Source: Siphonodentalium dalli
Taxonomy: Eukaryota; Mollusca; Scaphopoda; Gadilida; Siphonodentaliidae
Direction of reading: 5' to 3'
DNA length: 64,000 nucleotides
NCBI GenBank assembly: GCA_032622095.1
Contig: CP136061.1
Coordinates: forward strand, 198,948,244-199,012,243
This document shows positions 35,901 through 46,431 of this stretch, in pieces; positions within the stretch are counted from its first letter, which is position 1; the number at the start of each line of letters is the position of its first letter. The translations under genes were made by a program, and so were the position numbers. The notes under the pieces are model-generated. The model had not been told where the DNA came from, did not search any database, and saw nothing but the letters and a program-made list of their open reading frames with translations.

Positions 35901-38900
35901 GCCAAATTTGTCCAGTGTCGGTTCAGTATTGTGGGTCTGGGGGAGGGGTGGTCCGTGGTACCAATTTTTAATTCTTCTCGGAATCGGATTAAACTTGGAA
36001 TATAACATTTGCAACATCAGCCGATCTGGAAGCTGAAAACAGATCGTAAATCCGTTGAAAAATGGCGGAGATTTTGGCCGTCCAAGTTTTAATTTGGGCC
36101 CATATGCTTTCCAATAATCAAAGTGTTATCCGTCTCCAAATCAGATGAAATTTATACTATGTAATCTATGTTAGCAGCAAATCACAAAAATGGAAACAAT
36201 TTTAAAATCCGTTGGAAACTAACGGAGTTACGGGGCCTCAAACTTAGCATTTTGTGCCAGGGGTTGATGTTTTCCCAATCCCGTCACCCAATTTCGAGGC
36301 AGGGGTGGGGTCACGTCCAAACACTTGAGATCAACCTACACATGTTAGGACAACATATAATCACCATACTTTATATTTTCCGTCCATAAACTGCGATTCT
36401 TTTCACTCATGATTGTTCCTATTATTATACTTCCATGGTGTAACCAAGGAAGTATATTGTTTTTCTACTGCGGCCGTTTTCTGTTTAATTGGAAATACTC
36501 AGAAACTAATGGGAGGAGGACCGCGAAATCTCTAGCGAATGAAGGCATCTAAGGTCTACTAAAAATAATGGTATCCGGATGTTGGTCCAATATCTTTTAA
36601 CAGAGTTATGGCCCTTTTTCGATTATTTTTCATTATTATTATACTGGACACTTTTGCAACCCTTATTACTCGAAAAGTAACAGGAGTAGCAAACTAAAAC
36701 TTGGCACGTATCTTGGGATCAAAGAGTTGTATGCCATCGTCGCATAACGAATATTGTCCGCGTTTTCCCCGAGGAGTTATCTCCCTTTATCTGAAAAAAT
36801 GTCATTTGATTATCTCGGAAATTATAAGGAGCAGAGCATCGAAAATTGGACTGTATGCACATCTCGATATGCCCTACTGCCCACGGGCATCAGAACTTGT
36901 GTCCGCGCTTTCCCTGAGGAGTTACCGCCCATAGTTGGCAAACCTCTATTTGATTGTACTATGTTGTCCTCTTGTATCATTCCAGATAACTGCATGTGGT
37001 TTTCATAGTCGTGTTGACCGTTGTCAGTTTAGTCAGAGAAGGAAAATTTGACAGGGTCGGACATATATTTTGACACTGGGGTGGGGGGCAAATTTTTTGA
37101 AAAATAAATTTTTTATTGACATTCATATATTTAAGTTTATGTATTTCCCGAACGAAAACAAACTCATACCGGAAAGGATTTTTGAAATCCGAGAAGAAAT
37201 GCTAGAGTTACGGGCCCTCAAAGTTTGCAATTTGGGCCCATGTGCTTGATAACACATCTCCTCCGAAGATATCGAACATAGGATGTCATCTGATACGCCA
37301 ATGTGTGCGGACTGAAGAGGGCACGCGGTGGGCTAAATTTTGCCAGTGTCGGTTCATTATTGTGGGTCTGGGGAGGGGTGGTCCGTGGTACCAATTTTTA
37401 ATTCTTCTCGGAATCAGATGAAACTTGGAATCTAACATCTGCAACATCAGCCGATCTAGAAAGTGAAATAATTTCGAAAATCCATCAAAAACTGAAAGAA
37501 TTGCGGCCCCTCAAACTTTGCAATTTTGGGCCCGTGTGCTTGATAACACATCTCCTCCGAAGATATCGAACATAGGATGTCATCTGATACGAAAATGCGT
37601 ACGGACTGAAGACGGCACGCGGTGGGCCAAATTTGTCCAGTGTCGGTTCAGTATTGTGGGTCTGGGGAGGGGTGGTCCGTGGTACCAATTTTTAATTCTT
37701 CTCGGAATCGGATTAAACTTGGAATATAACATTTGCAACATCAGCCGATCTGGAAGCTGAAAACAGATCGTAAATCCGTTGAAAAATGGCGGAGATTTTG
37801 GCCGTCCAAGTTTTAATTTGGGCCCATATGCTTTCCAATAATCAAAGTGTTATCCGTCTCCAAATCAGATGAAATTTATACTATGTAATCTATGTTAGCA
37901 GCAAATCACAAAAATGGAAACAATTTTAAAATCCGTTGGAAACTAACGGAGTTACGGGGCCTCAAACTTAGCATTTTGTGCCAGGGGTTGATGTTTTCCC
38001 AATCCCGTCACCCAATTTCGAGGCAGGGGTGGGGTCACGTCCAAACACTTGAGATCAACCTACACATGTTAGGACAACATATAATCACCATACTTTATAT
38101 TTTCCGTCCATAAACTGCGATTCTTTTCACTCATGATTGTTCCTATTATTATACTTCCATGGTGTAACCAAGGAAGTATATTGTTTTTCTACTGCGGCCG
38201 TTTTCTGTTTAATTGGAAATACTCAGAAACTAATGGGAGGAGGACCGCGAAATCTCTAGCGAATGAAGGCATCTAAGGTCTACTAAAAATAATGGTATCC
38301 GGATGTTGGTCCAATATCTTTTAACAGAGTTATGGCCCTTTTTCGATTATTTTTCATTATTATTATACTGGACACTTTTGCAACCCTTATTACTCGAAAA
38401 GTAACAGGAGTAGCAAACTAAAACTTGGCACGTATCTTGGGATCAAAGAGTTGTATGCCATCGTCGCATAACGAATATTGTCCGCGTTTTCCCCGAGGAG
38501 TTATCTCCCTTTATCTGAAAAAATGTCATTTGATTATCTCGGAAATTATAAGGAGCAGAGCATCGAAAATTGGACTGTATGCACATCTCGATATGCCCTA
38601 CTGCCCACGGGCATCAGAACTTGTGTCCGCGCTTTCCCTGAGGAGTTACCGCCCATAGTTGGCAAACCTCTATTTGATTGTACTATGTTGTCCTCTTGTA
38701 TCATTCCAGATAACTGCATGTGGTTTTCATAGTCGTGTTGACCGTTGTCAGTTTAGTCAGAGAAGGAAAATTTGACAGGGTCGGACATATATTTTGACAC
38801 TGGGGTGGGGGGCAAATTTTTTGAAAAATAAATTTTTTATTGACATTCATATATTTAAGTTTATGTATTTCCCGAACGAAAACAAACTCATACCGGAAAG

Positions 38901-41900
38901 GATTTTTGAAATCCGAGAAGAAATGCTAGAGTTACGGGCCCTCAAAGTTTGCAATTTGGGCCCATGTGCTTGATAACACATCTCCTCCGAAGATATCGAA
39001 CATAGGATGTCATCTGATACGCCAATGTGTGCGGACTGAAGAGGGCACGCGGTGGGCTAAATTTTGCCAGTGTCGGTTCATTATTGTGGGTCTGGGGAGG
39101 GGTGGTCCGTGGTACCAATTTTTAATTCTTCTCGGAATCAGATGAAACTTGGAATCTAACATCTGCAACATCAGCCGATCTAGAAAGTGAAATAATTTCG
39201 AAAATCCATCAAAAACTGAAAGAATTGCGGCCCCTCAAACTTTGCAATTTTGGGCCCGTGTGCTTGATAACACATCTCCTCCGAAGATATCGAACATAGG
39301 ATGTCATCTGATACGAAAATGCGTACGGACTGAAGACGGCACGCGGTGGGCCAAATTTGTCCAGTGTCGGTTCAGTATTGTGGGTCTGGGGAGGGGTGGT
39401 CCGTGGTACCAATTTTTAATTCTTCTCGGAATCGGATTAAACTTGGAATATAACATTTGCAACATCAGCCGATCTGGAAGCTGAAAACAGATCGTAAATC
39501 CGTTGAAAAATGGCGGAGATTTTGGCCGTCCAAGTTTTAATTTGGGCCCATATGCTTTCCAATAATCAAAGTGTTATCCGTCTCCAAATCAGATGAAATT
39601 TATACTATGTAATCTATGTTAGCAGCAAATCACAAAAATGGAAACAATTTTAAAATCCGTTGGAAACTAACGGAGTTACGGGGCCTCAAACTTAGCATTT
39701 TGTGCCAGGGGTTGATGTTTTCCCAATCCCGTCACCCAATTTCGAGGCAGGGGTGGGGTCACGTCCAAACACTTGAGATCAACCTACACATGTTAGGACA
39801 ACATATAATCACCATACTTTATATTTTCCGTCCATAAACTGCGATTCTTTTCACTCATGATTGTTCCTATTATTATACTTCCATGGTGTAACCAAGGAAG
39901 TATATTGTTTTTCTACTGCGGCCGTTTTCTGTTTAATTGGAAATACTCAGAAACTAATGGGAGGAGGACCGCGAAATCTCTAGCGAATGAAGGCATCTAA
40001 GGTCTACTAAAAATAATGGTATCCGGATGTTGGTCCAATATCTTTTAACAGAGTTATGGCCCTTTTTCGATTATTTTTCATTATTATTATACTGGACACT
40101 TTTGCAACCCTTATTACTCGAAAAGTAACAGGAGTAGCAAACTAAAACTTGGCACGTATCTTGGGATCAAAGAGTTGTATGCCATCGTCGCATAACGAAT
40201 ATTGTCCGCGTTTTCCCCCGAGGAGTTATCTCCCTTTATCTGAAAAAATGTCATTTGATTATCTCGGAAATTATAAGGAGCAGAGCATCGAAAATTGGAC
40301 TGTATGCACATCTCGATATGCCCTACTGCCCACGGGCATCAGAACTTGTGTCCGCGCTTTCCCTGAGGAGTTACCGCCCATAGTTGGCAAACCTCTATTT
40401 GATTGTACTATGTTGTCCTCTTGTATCATTCCAGATAACTGCATGTGGTTTTCATAGTCGTGTTGACCGTTGTCAGTTTAGTCAGAGAAGGAAAATTTGA
40501 CAGGGTCGGACATATATTTTGACACTGGGGTGGGGGGCAAATTTTTTGAAAAATAAATTTTTTATTGACATTCATATATTTAAGTTTATGTATTTCCCGA
40601 ACGAAAACAAACTCATACCGGAAAGGATTTTTGAAATCCGAGAAGAAATGCTAGAGTTACGGGCCCTCAAAGTTTGCAATTTGGGCCCATGTGCTTGATA
40701 ACACATCTCCTCCGAAGATATCGAACATAGGATGTCATCTGATACGCCAATGTGTGCGGACTGAAGAGGGCACGCGGTGGGCTAAATTTTGCCAGTGTCG
40801 GTTCATTATTGTGGGTCTGGGGAGGGGTGGTCCGTGGTACCAATTTTTAATTCTTCTCGGAATCAGATGAAACTTGGAATCTAACATCTGCAACATCAGC
40901 CGATCTAGAAAGTGAAATAATTTCGAAAATCCATCAAAAACTGAAAGAATTGCGGCCCCTCAAACTTTGCAATTTTGGGCCCGTGTGCTTGATAACACAT
41001 CTCCTCCGAAGATATCGAACATAGGATGTCATCTGATACGAAAATGCGTACGGACTGAAGACGGCACGCGGTGGGCCAAATTTGTCCAGTGTCGGTTCAG
41101 TATTGTGGGTCTGGGGAGGGGTGGTCCGTGGTACCAATTTTTAATTCTTCTCGGAATCGGATTAAACTTGGAATATAACATTTGCAACATCAGCCGATCT
41201 GGAAGCTGAAAACAGATCGTAAATCCGTTGAAAAATGGCGGAGATTTTGGCCGTCCAAGTTTTAATTTGGGCCCATATGCTTTCCAATAATCAAAGTGTT
41301 ATCCGTCTCCAAATCAGATGAAATTTATACTATGTAATCTATGTTAGCAGCAAATCACAAAAATGGAAACAATTTTAAAATCCGTTGGAAACTAACGGAG
41401 TTACGGGGCCTCAAACTTAGCATTTTGTGCCAGGGGTTGATGTTTTCCCAATCCCGTCACCCAATTTCGAGGCAGGGGTGGGGTCACGTCCAAACACTTG
41501 AGATCAACCTACACATGTTAGGACAACATATAATCACCATACTTTATATTTTCCGTCCATAAACTGCGATTCTTTTCACTCATGATTGTTCCTATTATTA
41601 TACTTCCATGGTGTAACCAAGGAAGTATATTGTTTTTCTACTGCGGCCGTTTTCTGTTTAATTGGAAATACTCAGAAACTAATGGGAGGAGGACCGCGAA
41701 ATCTCTAGCGAATGAAGGCATCTAAGGTCTACTAAAAATAATGGTATCCGGATGTTGGTCCAATATCTTTTAACAGAGTTATGGCCCTTTTTCGATTATT
41801 TTTCATTATTATTATACTGGACACTTTTGCAACCCTTATTACTCGAAAAGTAACAGGAGTAGCAAACTAAAACTTGGCACGTATCTTGGGATCAAAGAGT

Positions 41901-42443
41901 TGTATGCCATCGTCGCATAACGAATATTGTCCGCGTTTTCCCCGAGGAGTTATCTCCCTTTATCTGAAAAAATGTCATTTGATTATCTCGGAAATTATAA
42001 GGAGCAGAGCATCGAAAATTGGACTGTATGCACATCTCGATATGCCCTACTGCCCACGGGCATCAGAACTTGTGTCCGCGCTTTCCCTGAGGAGTTACCG
42101 CCCATAGTTGGCAAACCTCTATTTGATTGTACTATGTTGTCCTCTTGTATCATTCCAGATAACTGCATGTGGTTTTCATAGTCGTGTTGACCGTTGTCAG
42201 TTTAGTCAGAGAAGGAAAATTTGACAGGGTCGGACATATATTTTGACACTGGGGTGGGGGGCAAATTTTTTGAAAAATAAATTTTTTATTGACATTCATA
42301 TATTTAAGTTTATGTATTTCCCGAACGAAAACAAACTCATACCGGAAAGGATTTTTGAAATCCGAGAAGAAATGCTAGAGTTACGGGCCCTCAAAGTTTG
42401 CAATTTGGGCCCATGTGCTTGATAACACATCTCCTCCGAAGAT
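32978..42443 (+). repeat. B array, monomers B1-B6 (1724-bp type)
   Basis: Starts are at 32978, 34702, 36426, 38150, 39874 and 41599; B6 is cut at 42443 by the tail. After the shared 211-bp head, B differs from A over about 130 bases (CTGGACACTTTTGCAACC instead of CTACAGTATTTTTCAACG), then the two are about 95% alike. Private single-base indels mark B2 (about 35446 and 35940) and B5 (about 40216, making it 1725 bp). Confidence 0.95.
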
Positions 42444-43351
42444 TCATATTATGCTACACGCGAAACGGAGATAACTTTTGGAAAATCCAGAGTCCAAAAC
42501 GGATCGAAATCGCCCTGTTCCAGAAAAGTCGTTCATTTTGTTTTCACTTTTTGAAAAAGGCTCCAATATTTCAACCAAAACTTTCGGACTTAGAACATTA
42601 TTTTTTTCTCAGTCAAGTGAAAAGAGCTCTTCAGAATAATTCCGCTTATATATATAATATATATTATCTATATATACGCCAAAAATTTGTCACTCCCCTC
42701 TCTCCTTCCTCCGGCTACCCCATCCCCCGTGGGATGGAACCTACCTCCGATTCGAATACACCCGTCATGCCGCGGGCCAGTCTCATTCCTCTACCAGAGA
42801 ACTGATAGAACGCCCGTCGAATACCAACAATCATTTCCAGAGTGCTATATTGGTATGAGTTCATATCGGAGCCGTTATAAAGCAAATAACTTGGATTTTA
42901 ATATAAACCCACCTATTCGTAAATTGTGTAGCCCATGGTGTGTGGTAAATTATCATTTTATCGTGTATAGTGTGTCATGAGCTATCTGCGTGCGTGCATT
43001 TCACTTTTGTATTTTCTTTCGCATCTTCAACGCACTGCATATCATATACAACCAAACAAAATACAAACATTACATTAATTTGATCACACAAGACTTCGTT
43101 ATATGGTGTATATTTCTACTAACGTAATGACGACGTATAGCCAATTATTCCATTTGCGATAACAACGATAAACACATAGAAACATGCAAACATCATCAGT
43201 TTCGTAAGATCAATTTGTATATTGTTTATATTCTAGTTATTTATCGAATATAAAAAGCATCTTTACATTATCTTTAGTTTGGTATTATTCGTATTTGATG
43301 ATTAAAATACACCAAAACATGTTAAAAATAAAAAATAAAAAAAGATAATTT

Positions 43352-43429
43352 GACGGGATTCGAACTCACGTCGCAATAAAACACAAACTGAATGTTTGAC
43401 GCTCTCTCCACTCGGCTACGCTCTGCGCT
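43352..43429 (-). pseudogene. tRNA-like sequence 1 in H2 tail
   Basis: On the minus strand box A-like TAGCCGAGTGG and box B-like AGTTCGAATCC are correctly spaced, with an anticodon-arm-like CAAAC...GTTTG between them. The acceptor arms do not pair, and the base before the apparent TTC anticodon is not T, so a functional tRNA is unlikely. It is best read as a tRNA pseudogene or the head of a tRNA-derived SINE. Confidence 0.5.
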
Positions 43430-43622
43430 GTTAATTTATAAGAAAATATATTAGTATTAAATATGTAGGCATATAACTGTGTATATTTAAACTTTATATC
43501 CAAACTGATTGAAATCGAATATAAAAAGCATCTTTACATTATCTTTAGTTTGGTATTATTCGTATTTGATGATTAAAATACACCAAAACATGTTAAAAAT
43601 AAAAAATAAAAAAAGATAATTT

Positions 43623-43700
43623 GACGGGATTCGAACTCACGTCGCAATAAAAACACAAACTGAAGGTTTGACGCTCTGACCACTCGACTACGCACTGCGC
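43623..43700 (-). pseudogene. tRNA-like sequence 2 in H2 tail
   Basis: A second copy with a better box A (TAGTCGAGTGG) and the same box B. The arm CAAA(CCTTCAG)TTTG would present TTC with C rather than U at position 33. The acceptor stem is not formed. Confidence 0.5.
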
Positions 43701-44586
43701 TATTAATTTATAAGAAAATATATTAGTATTAAATATATAGGCATATAACTGTGTATATTTAAACTTTATATCCAAACTGATTGAAATGCGTGACTATATA
43801 TATATACCCCTTTCCGCTATACGGGGAACAGGAAAATGCACCTATTCTTCCCACCAAATCCAAAAGGGCTAATTAAAGAGCAAGGTAATGCCGTAGCAGG
43901 TACATTTGGATATTCTATTCACGCCCCCCCCCCCCAAATCTTGACCGCTATACTTCAAATTCAAACATCGAGAATTTTTTTTTTGACGAGTACATCTGAT
44001 AGCTAGTGTTCACGCGCATCTAGAGCGCAATTTTCTAATTTTCAGATGGAACGGAACGGTTTACTCGTGACAACGCTATATATCATAAATATGTATACTT
44101 CTGTAGTCTATCACTAGCCGATTTTTAGCCCCAAATCCAAACGGGCCGATGTAGGAGCGAGTTTAATGCGGTGGTACATAAGCCGGTATACTGTAGGTAT
44201 GACTCTAAAATTTGACCTCTCTAATATAAACGCAACCTGCTCAAGGGAGTGTTTGTGTCGGGTGGGTTCAGATTTGGAAAATTCCACCGAAGATCAAATG
44301 GGCAAAATTACTCCGAAAATCATATATTGAGATAAAAACTTTTCGATGAGTGGATGTGATAAGTAGTATATAAACGCAAGATTAGTACACTTTTTAATGA
44401 TTTATATTGAACGGTTTAACCCTGGTAGCGTATAACGTTGTGACGGGTGATATATATTACTCAAATTCAAACCCTCTCTTCATGACGCAAATTCAAACGG
44501 ATTAGCAAGAAGCACGGCAAATGCATGAATATGCTCACCGATATACTATATAGGTATGTCCGCTCTACTGTAAAAGTAACATACTG

Positions 44587-44846
44587 TCACGATTTGACCT
44601 GTCCAAAACACTCCCCGGACAAAAGTTTTCCTAGCTATAAAATTTCGTCGAAATCCGATCGTTTTACTCGATTTGACCTTGAACTTACCATTTCGAATGT
44701 CAATGTCAGGTCGGGGTCACGACTTGACCCGCCCAAAAGACTCCCCGGACAAAAGTACCCCTAGGTATCAAATTTCGTGGAATTCCGCATGTTTTACCCG
44801 ATTTGACCTTCGATTGACCATTTTGAAGACCAAGGTCAGGTCGGGA
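44587..44846 (+). repeat. 130-bp tandem dimer in H2 tail
   Basis: TCACGA(T/C)TTGACC starts at 44587 and 44717. Both units contain ACTCCCCGGACAAAAGT and an AATTTCGT(C/G)GAA(A/T)TCCG phrase. The matching pair in H1 is at 52895-53154. Confidence 0.9.
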
Positions 44847-44860
44847 TGGGATGGGATGGG
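44843..44860 (+). other. G-quadruplex-type tract near H2 3' end
   Basis: Four GGG runs are separated by AT loops (GGGATGGGATGGGATGGG). The tract lies just upstream of the 3' subterminal motif; an identical tract is at 53151-53168 in H1. Confidence 0.75.
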
Positions 44861-44868
44861 ATGGAATA

Positions 44869-44909
44869 CCATGGAAGTATATCTGATTCCATGGAATCTG
44901 ACCTCTAGT
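44869..44909 (+). promoter_or_regulatory. H2 3' terminus: subterminal inverted motif, palindrome, CTAGT
   Basis: CCATGGAAGTATA (44869-44881) is the reverse complement of the 5' end TATACTTCCATGG. It is followed by the perfect 14-bp palindrome GATTCCATGGAATC (44885-44898), six bases, CTAG (44905-44908) and T. Subterminal inverted repeats with a short 3' palindrome and a CTRR-like end fit Helentron/Helitron2 elements. Confidence 0.7.
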
Positions 44910-46431
44910 TATTATTATTATTATACTACAGTATTTTTCAACGCCCAAATCTCGGAATGTATTAGTACTAGAAAACTCAAGTTTGGTAAGTATGTTGGGG
45001 TAAATGAGTTCTATGCCTTTGGCTCATAACGGATATTGTCCGCATTTACCCCGTAGAGTTATCTCCCTTTATATGAAAAAATGTCATTTTATTATCTCGG
45101 AAATTATAAGGAGCAGAGCATCGAAAATTGGACTGTATACACATCTCGATATGCCCTACTGCCCACGGGCATCAGAACTTGTGTCCGCGCTTTCCCTGAG
45201 GAGTTACCGCCCATAGTTGGCAAACCTCTATTTGATTGTACTCTGTTGTCCTCTTGTATCATTCCAGATAACTGCATGTGGTTTTCATAGTCGTGTTGAC
45301 CGTTGTCAGTTTAGTCAGAGAAGGAAATTTTGACAGGGTCAGACATATATTTTGACACTGGGGTGGGGGGCAAATTGTTTGCAAAATAAAATTTTGATTG
45401 ACATTCATATATTTAAGTTTATGTATTTCCCGAACGAAAACAAACTCATACCGGAAAGGATTTTTGAAATCCGAGAAGAAATGCAAGAGTTACGGGCCCT
45501 CAAAGTTTGCAATTTGGGCCCATGTGCTTGTCCTCACATCTCCTCCGAAGATATCGAACATAGGATATCATCTGATACGCCAACGTGTGCGGACGGAAGA
45601 GAGCACGCGGTGGGCAAAATTTTGCCAGTGTCTGTTCATTATTGTGGGTCTGGGGAGGGGTGGTCCGTGGTACCAATTTTTAATTCTTCTCGGAATCAGA
45701 TGAAACTTGGAATATAACATCTGCAACATCAGCCGATCTAGAAACTGGAAGAATTTCGAAAATCCATCGAAAACTAAAAGAATCGCGGGCCCTCAAACTT
45801 TGCAATTTTGGGCCCATGTGCTTGATAACACATCTCCTCCGAAGATATCGAACATAGGATGTCATCTGATACGAAAATGCGTACGGACTGGAGACGGCAC
45901 GCGGTGGGCCAAATTTTGCCAGTGTCGGTTCATTATTGTGGGTCTGGGGAGGGGTGGTCCGTGGTGCCGAATTTTAATTCTTCTCGGAATCAGATGAAAC
46001 TTGGAATATAATATCTGCAACATCAGCCGATCTCGAAGCTGAAGACAGATCGTAAATACGTTGGAAAATGGCGGATATTTTGGCCGTACAAGTTTGAATT
46101 TGGGCCCATATGCTTTCCAATAATCAAAGTGTTATCCGTCTCCAAATCAGATGAAATTTATACTATGCAATCTATGTCAGCCGCAAATCACAAAACTGGA
46201 AACAACTTTAAAATCCGTTGGAAACTGACGAAGTTACGGGGCCTCAAACTTAGCAGTTTGTGCCAGGGGTTGATGTTTTCCCAATCCCGTCACCCAATTT
46301 CGAGGCAGGGGTGGGGTCACGTCCAAACACTTGAGATCAACCTACACATATTAGGACAACATATAATCACCATACTTCATATTTTCCGTCCATAAACTGC
46401 GATTCTTTCCACTCATGATTGATCCTATTAT
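44910..46431 (+). repeat. A7, right part (1522 bp)
   Basis: It resumes the A monomer inside its (ATT)n tract directly after H2. 211+1522 equals 1733, the exact A monomer length. Confidence 0.93.

Larger units (their letters stand above)
43243..43785. repeat. 271-bp tandem dimer in H2 tail
   Basis: Two copies start with ATCGAATATAAAAAGCATC at 43243 and 43514 and end near TCCAAACTGATTGAAAT. Each contains one tRNA-like sequence on the minus strand. Confidence 0.92.
32978..44909 (+). mobile_element. H2: inner Helentron-like satellite element, 11.9 kb
   Basis: It starts TATACTTCCATGG and ends CTCTAGT, as H1 does. Excising 32978-44909 joins CATTAT to TATTATTATTATTATAC, rebuilding exactly the six ATT repeats and the 1733-bp length of an intact A monomer. 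It holds five 1724-1725 bp B monomers, a truncated sixth (845 bp) and a 2466-bp tail about 99% identical to that of H1. The first 211 bases match H1 exactly, whereas the next 130 bases of each monomer are strongly diverged. It is non-coding and needs trans-acting enzymes. Confidence 0.75.
42444..44909 (+). repeat. H2 tail, 2466 bp unique 3' region
   Basis: It follows CTCCTCCGAAGAT of the truncated monomer and matches 50752-53217 at a constant offset of 8308, with roughly 20 substitutions and two compensating 1-bp indels (a C run near 43924 and a base near 44500). In order it holds a (TA)n tract at 42649-42677, a 271-bp dimer with tRNA-like sequences, diverged repeats of about 350 bp (43800-44540), a 130-bp dimer (44587-44846), a G4 tract, the 3' subterminal inverted motif, a palindrome and CTAGT. 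A 135-residue frame spans the junction at 42398-42805 but has no recognisable domain. Confidence 0.9.

Noticed and set aside
43352-43700. Functional tRNA genes
   Set aside because: Acceptor stems do not pair and the base before the supposed anticodon is not U; only the Pol III boxes are good.
44843-44860. Telomere-like repeat (GGGAT)n
   Set aside because: Only four units and not TTAGGG; better described as a G4-type simple repeat inside the element.
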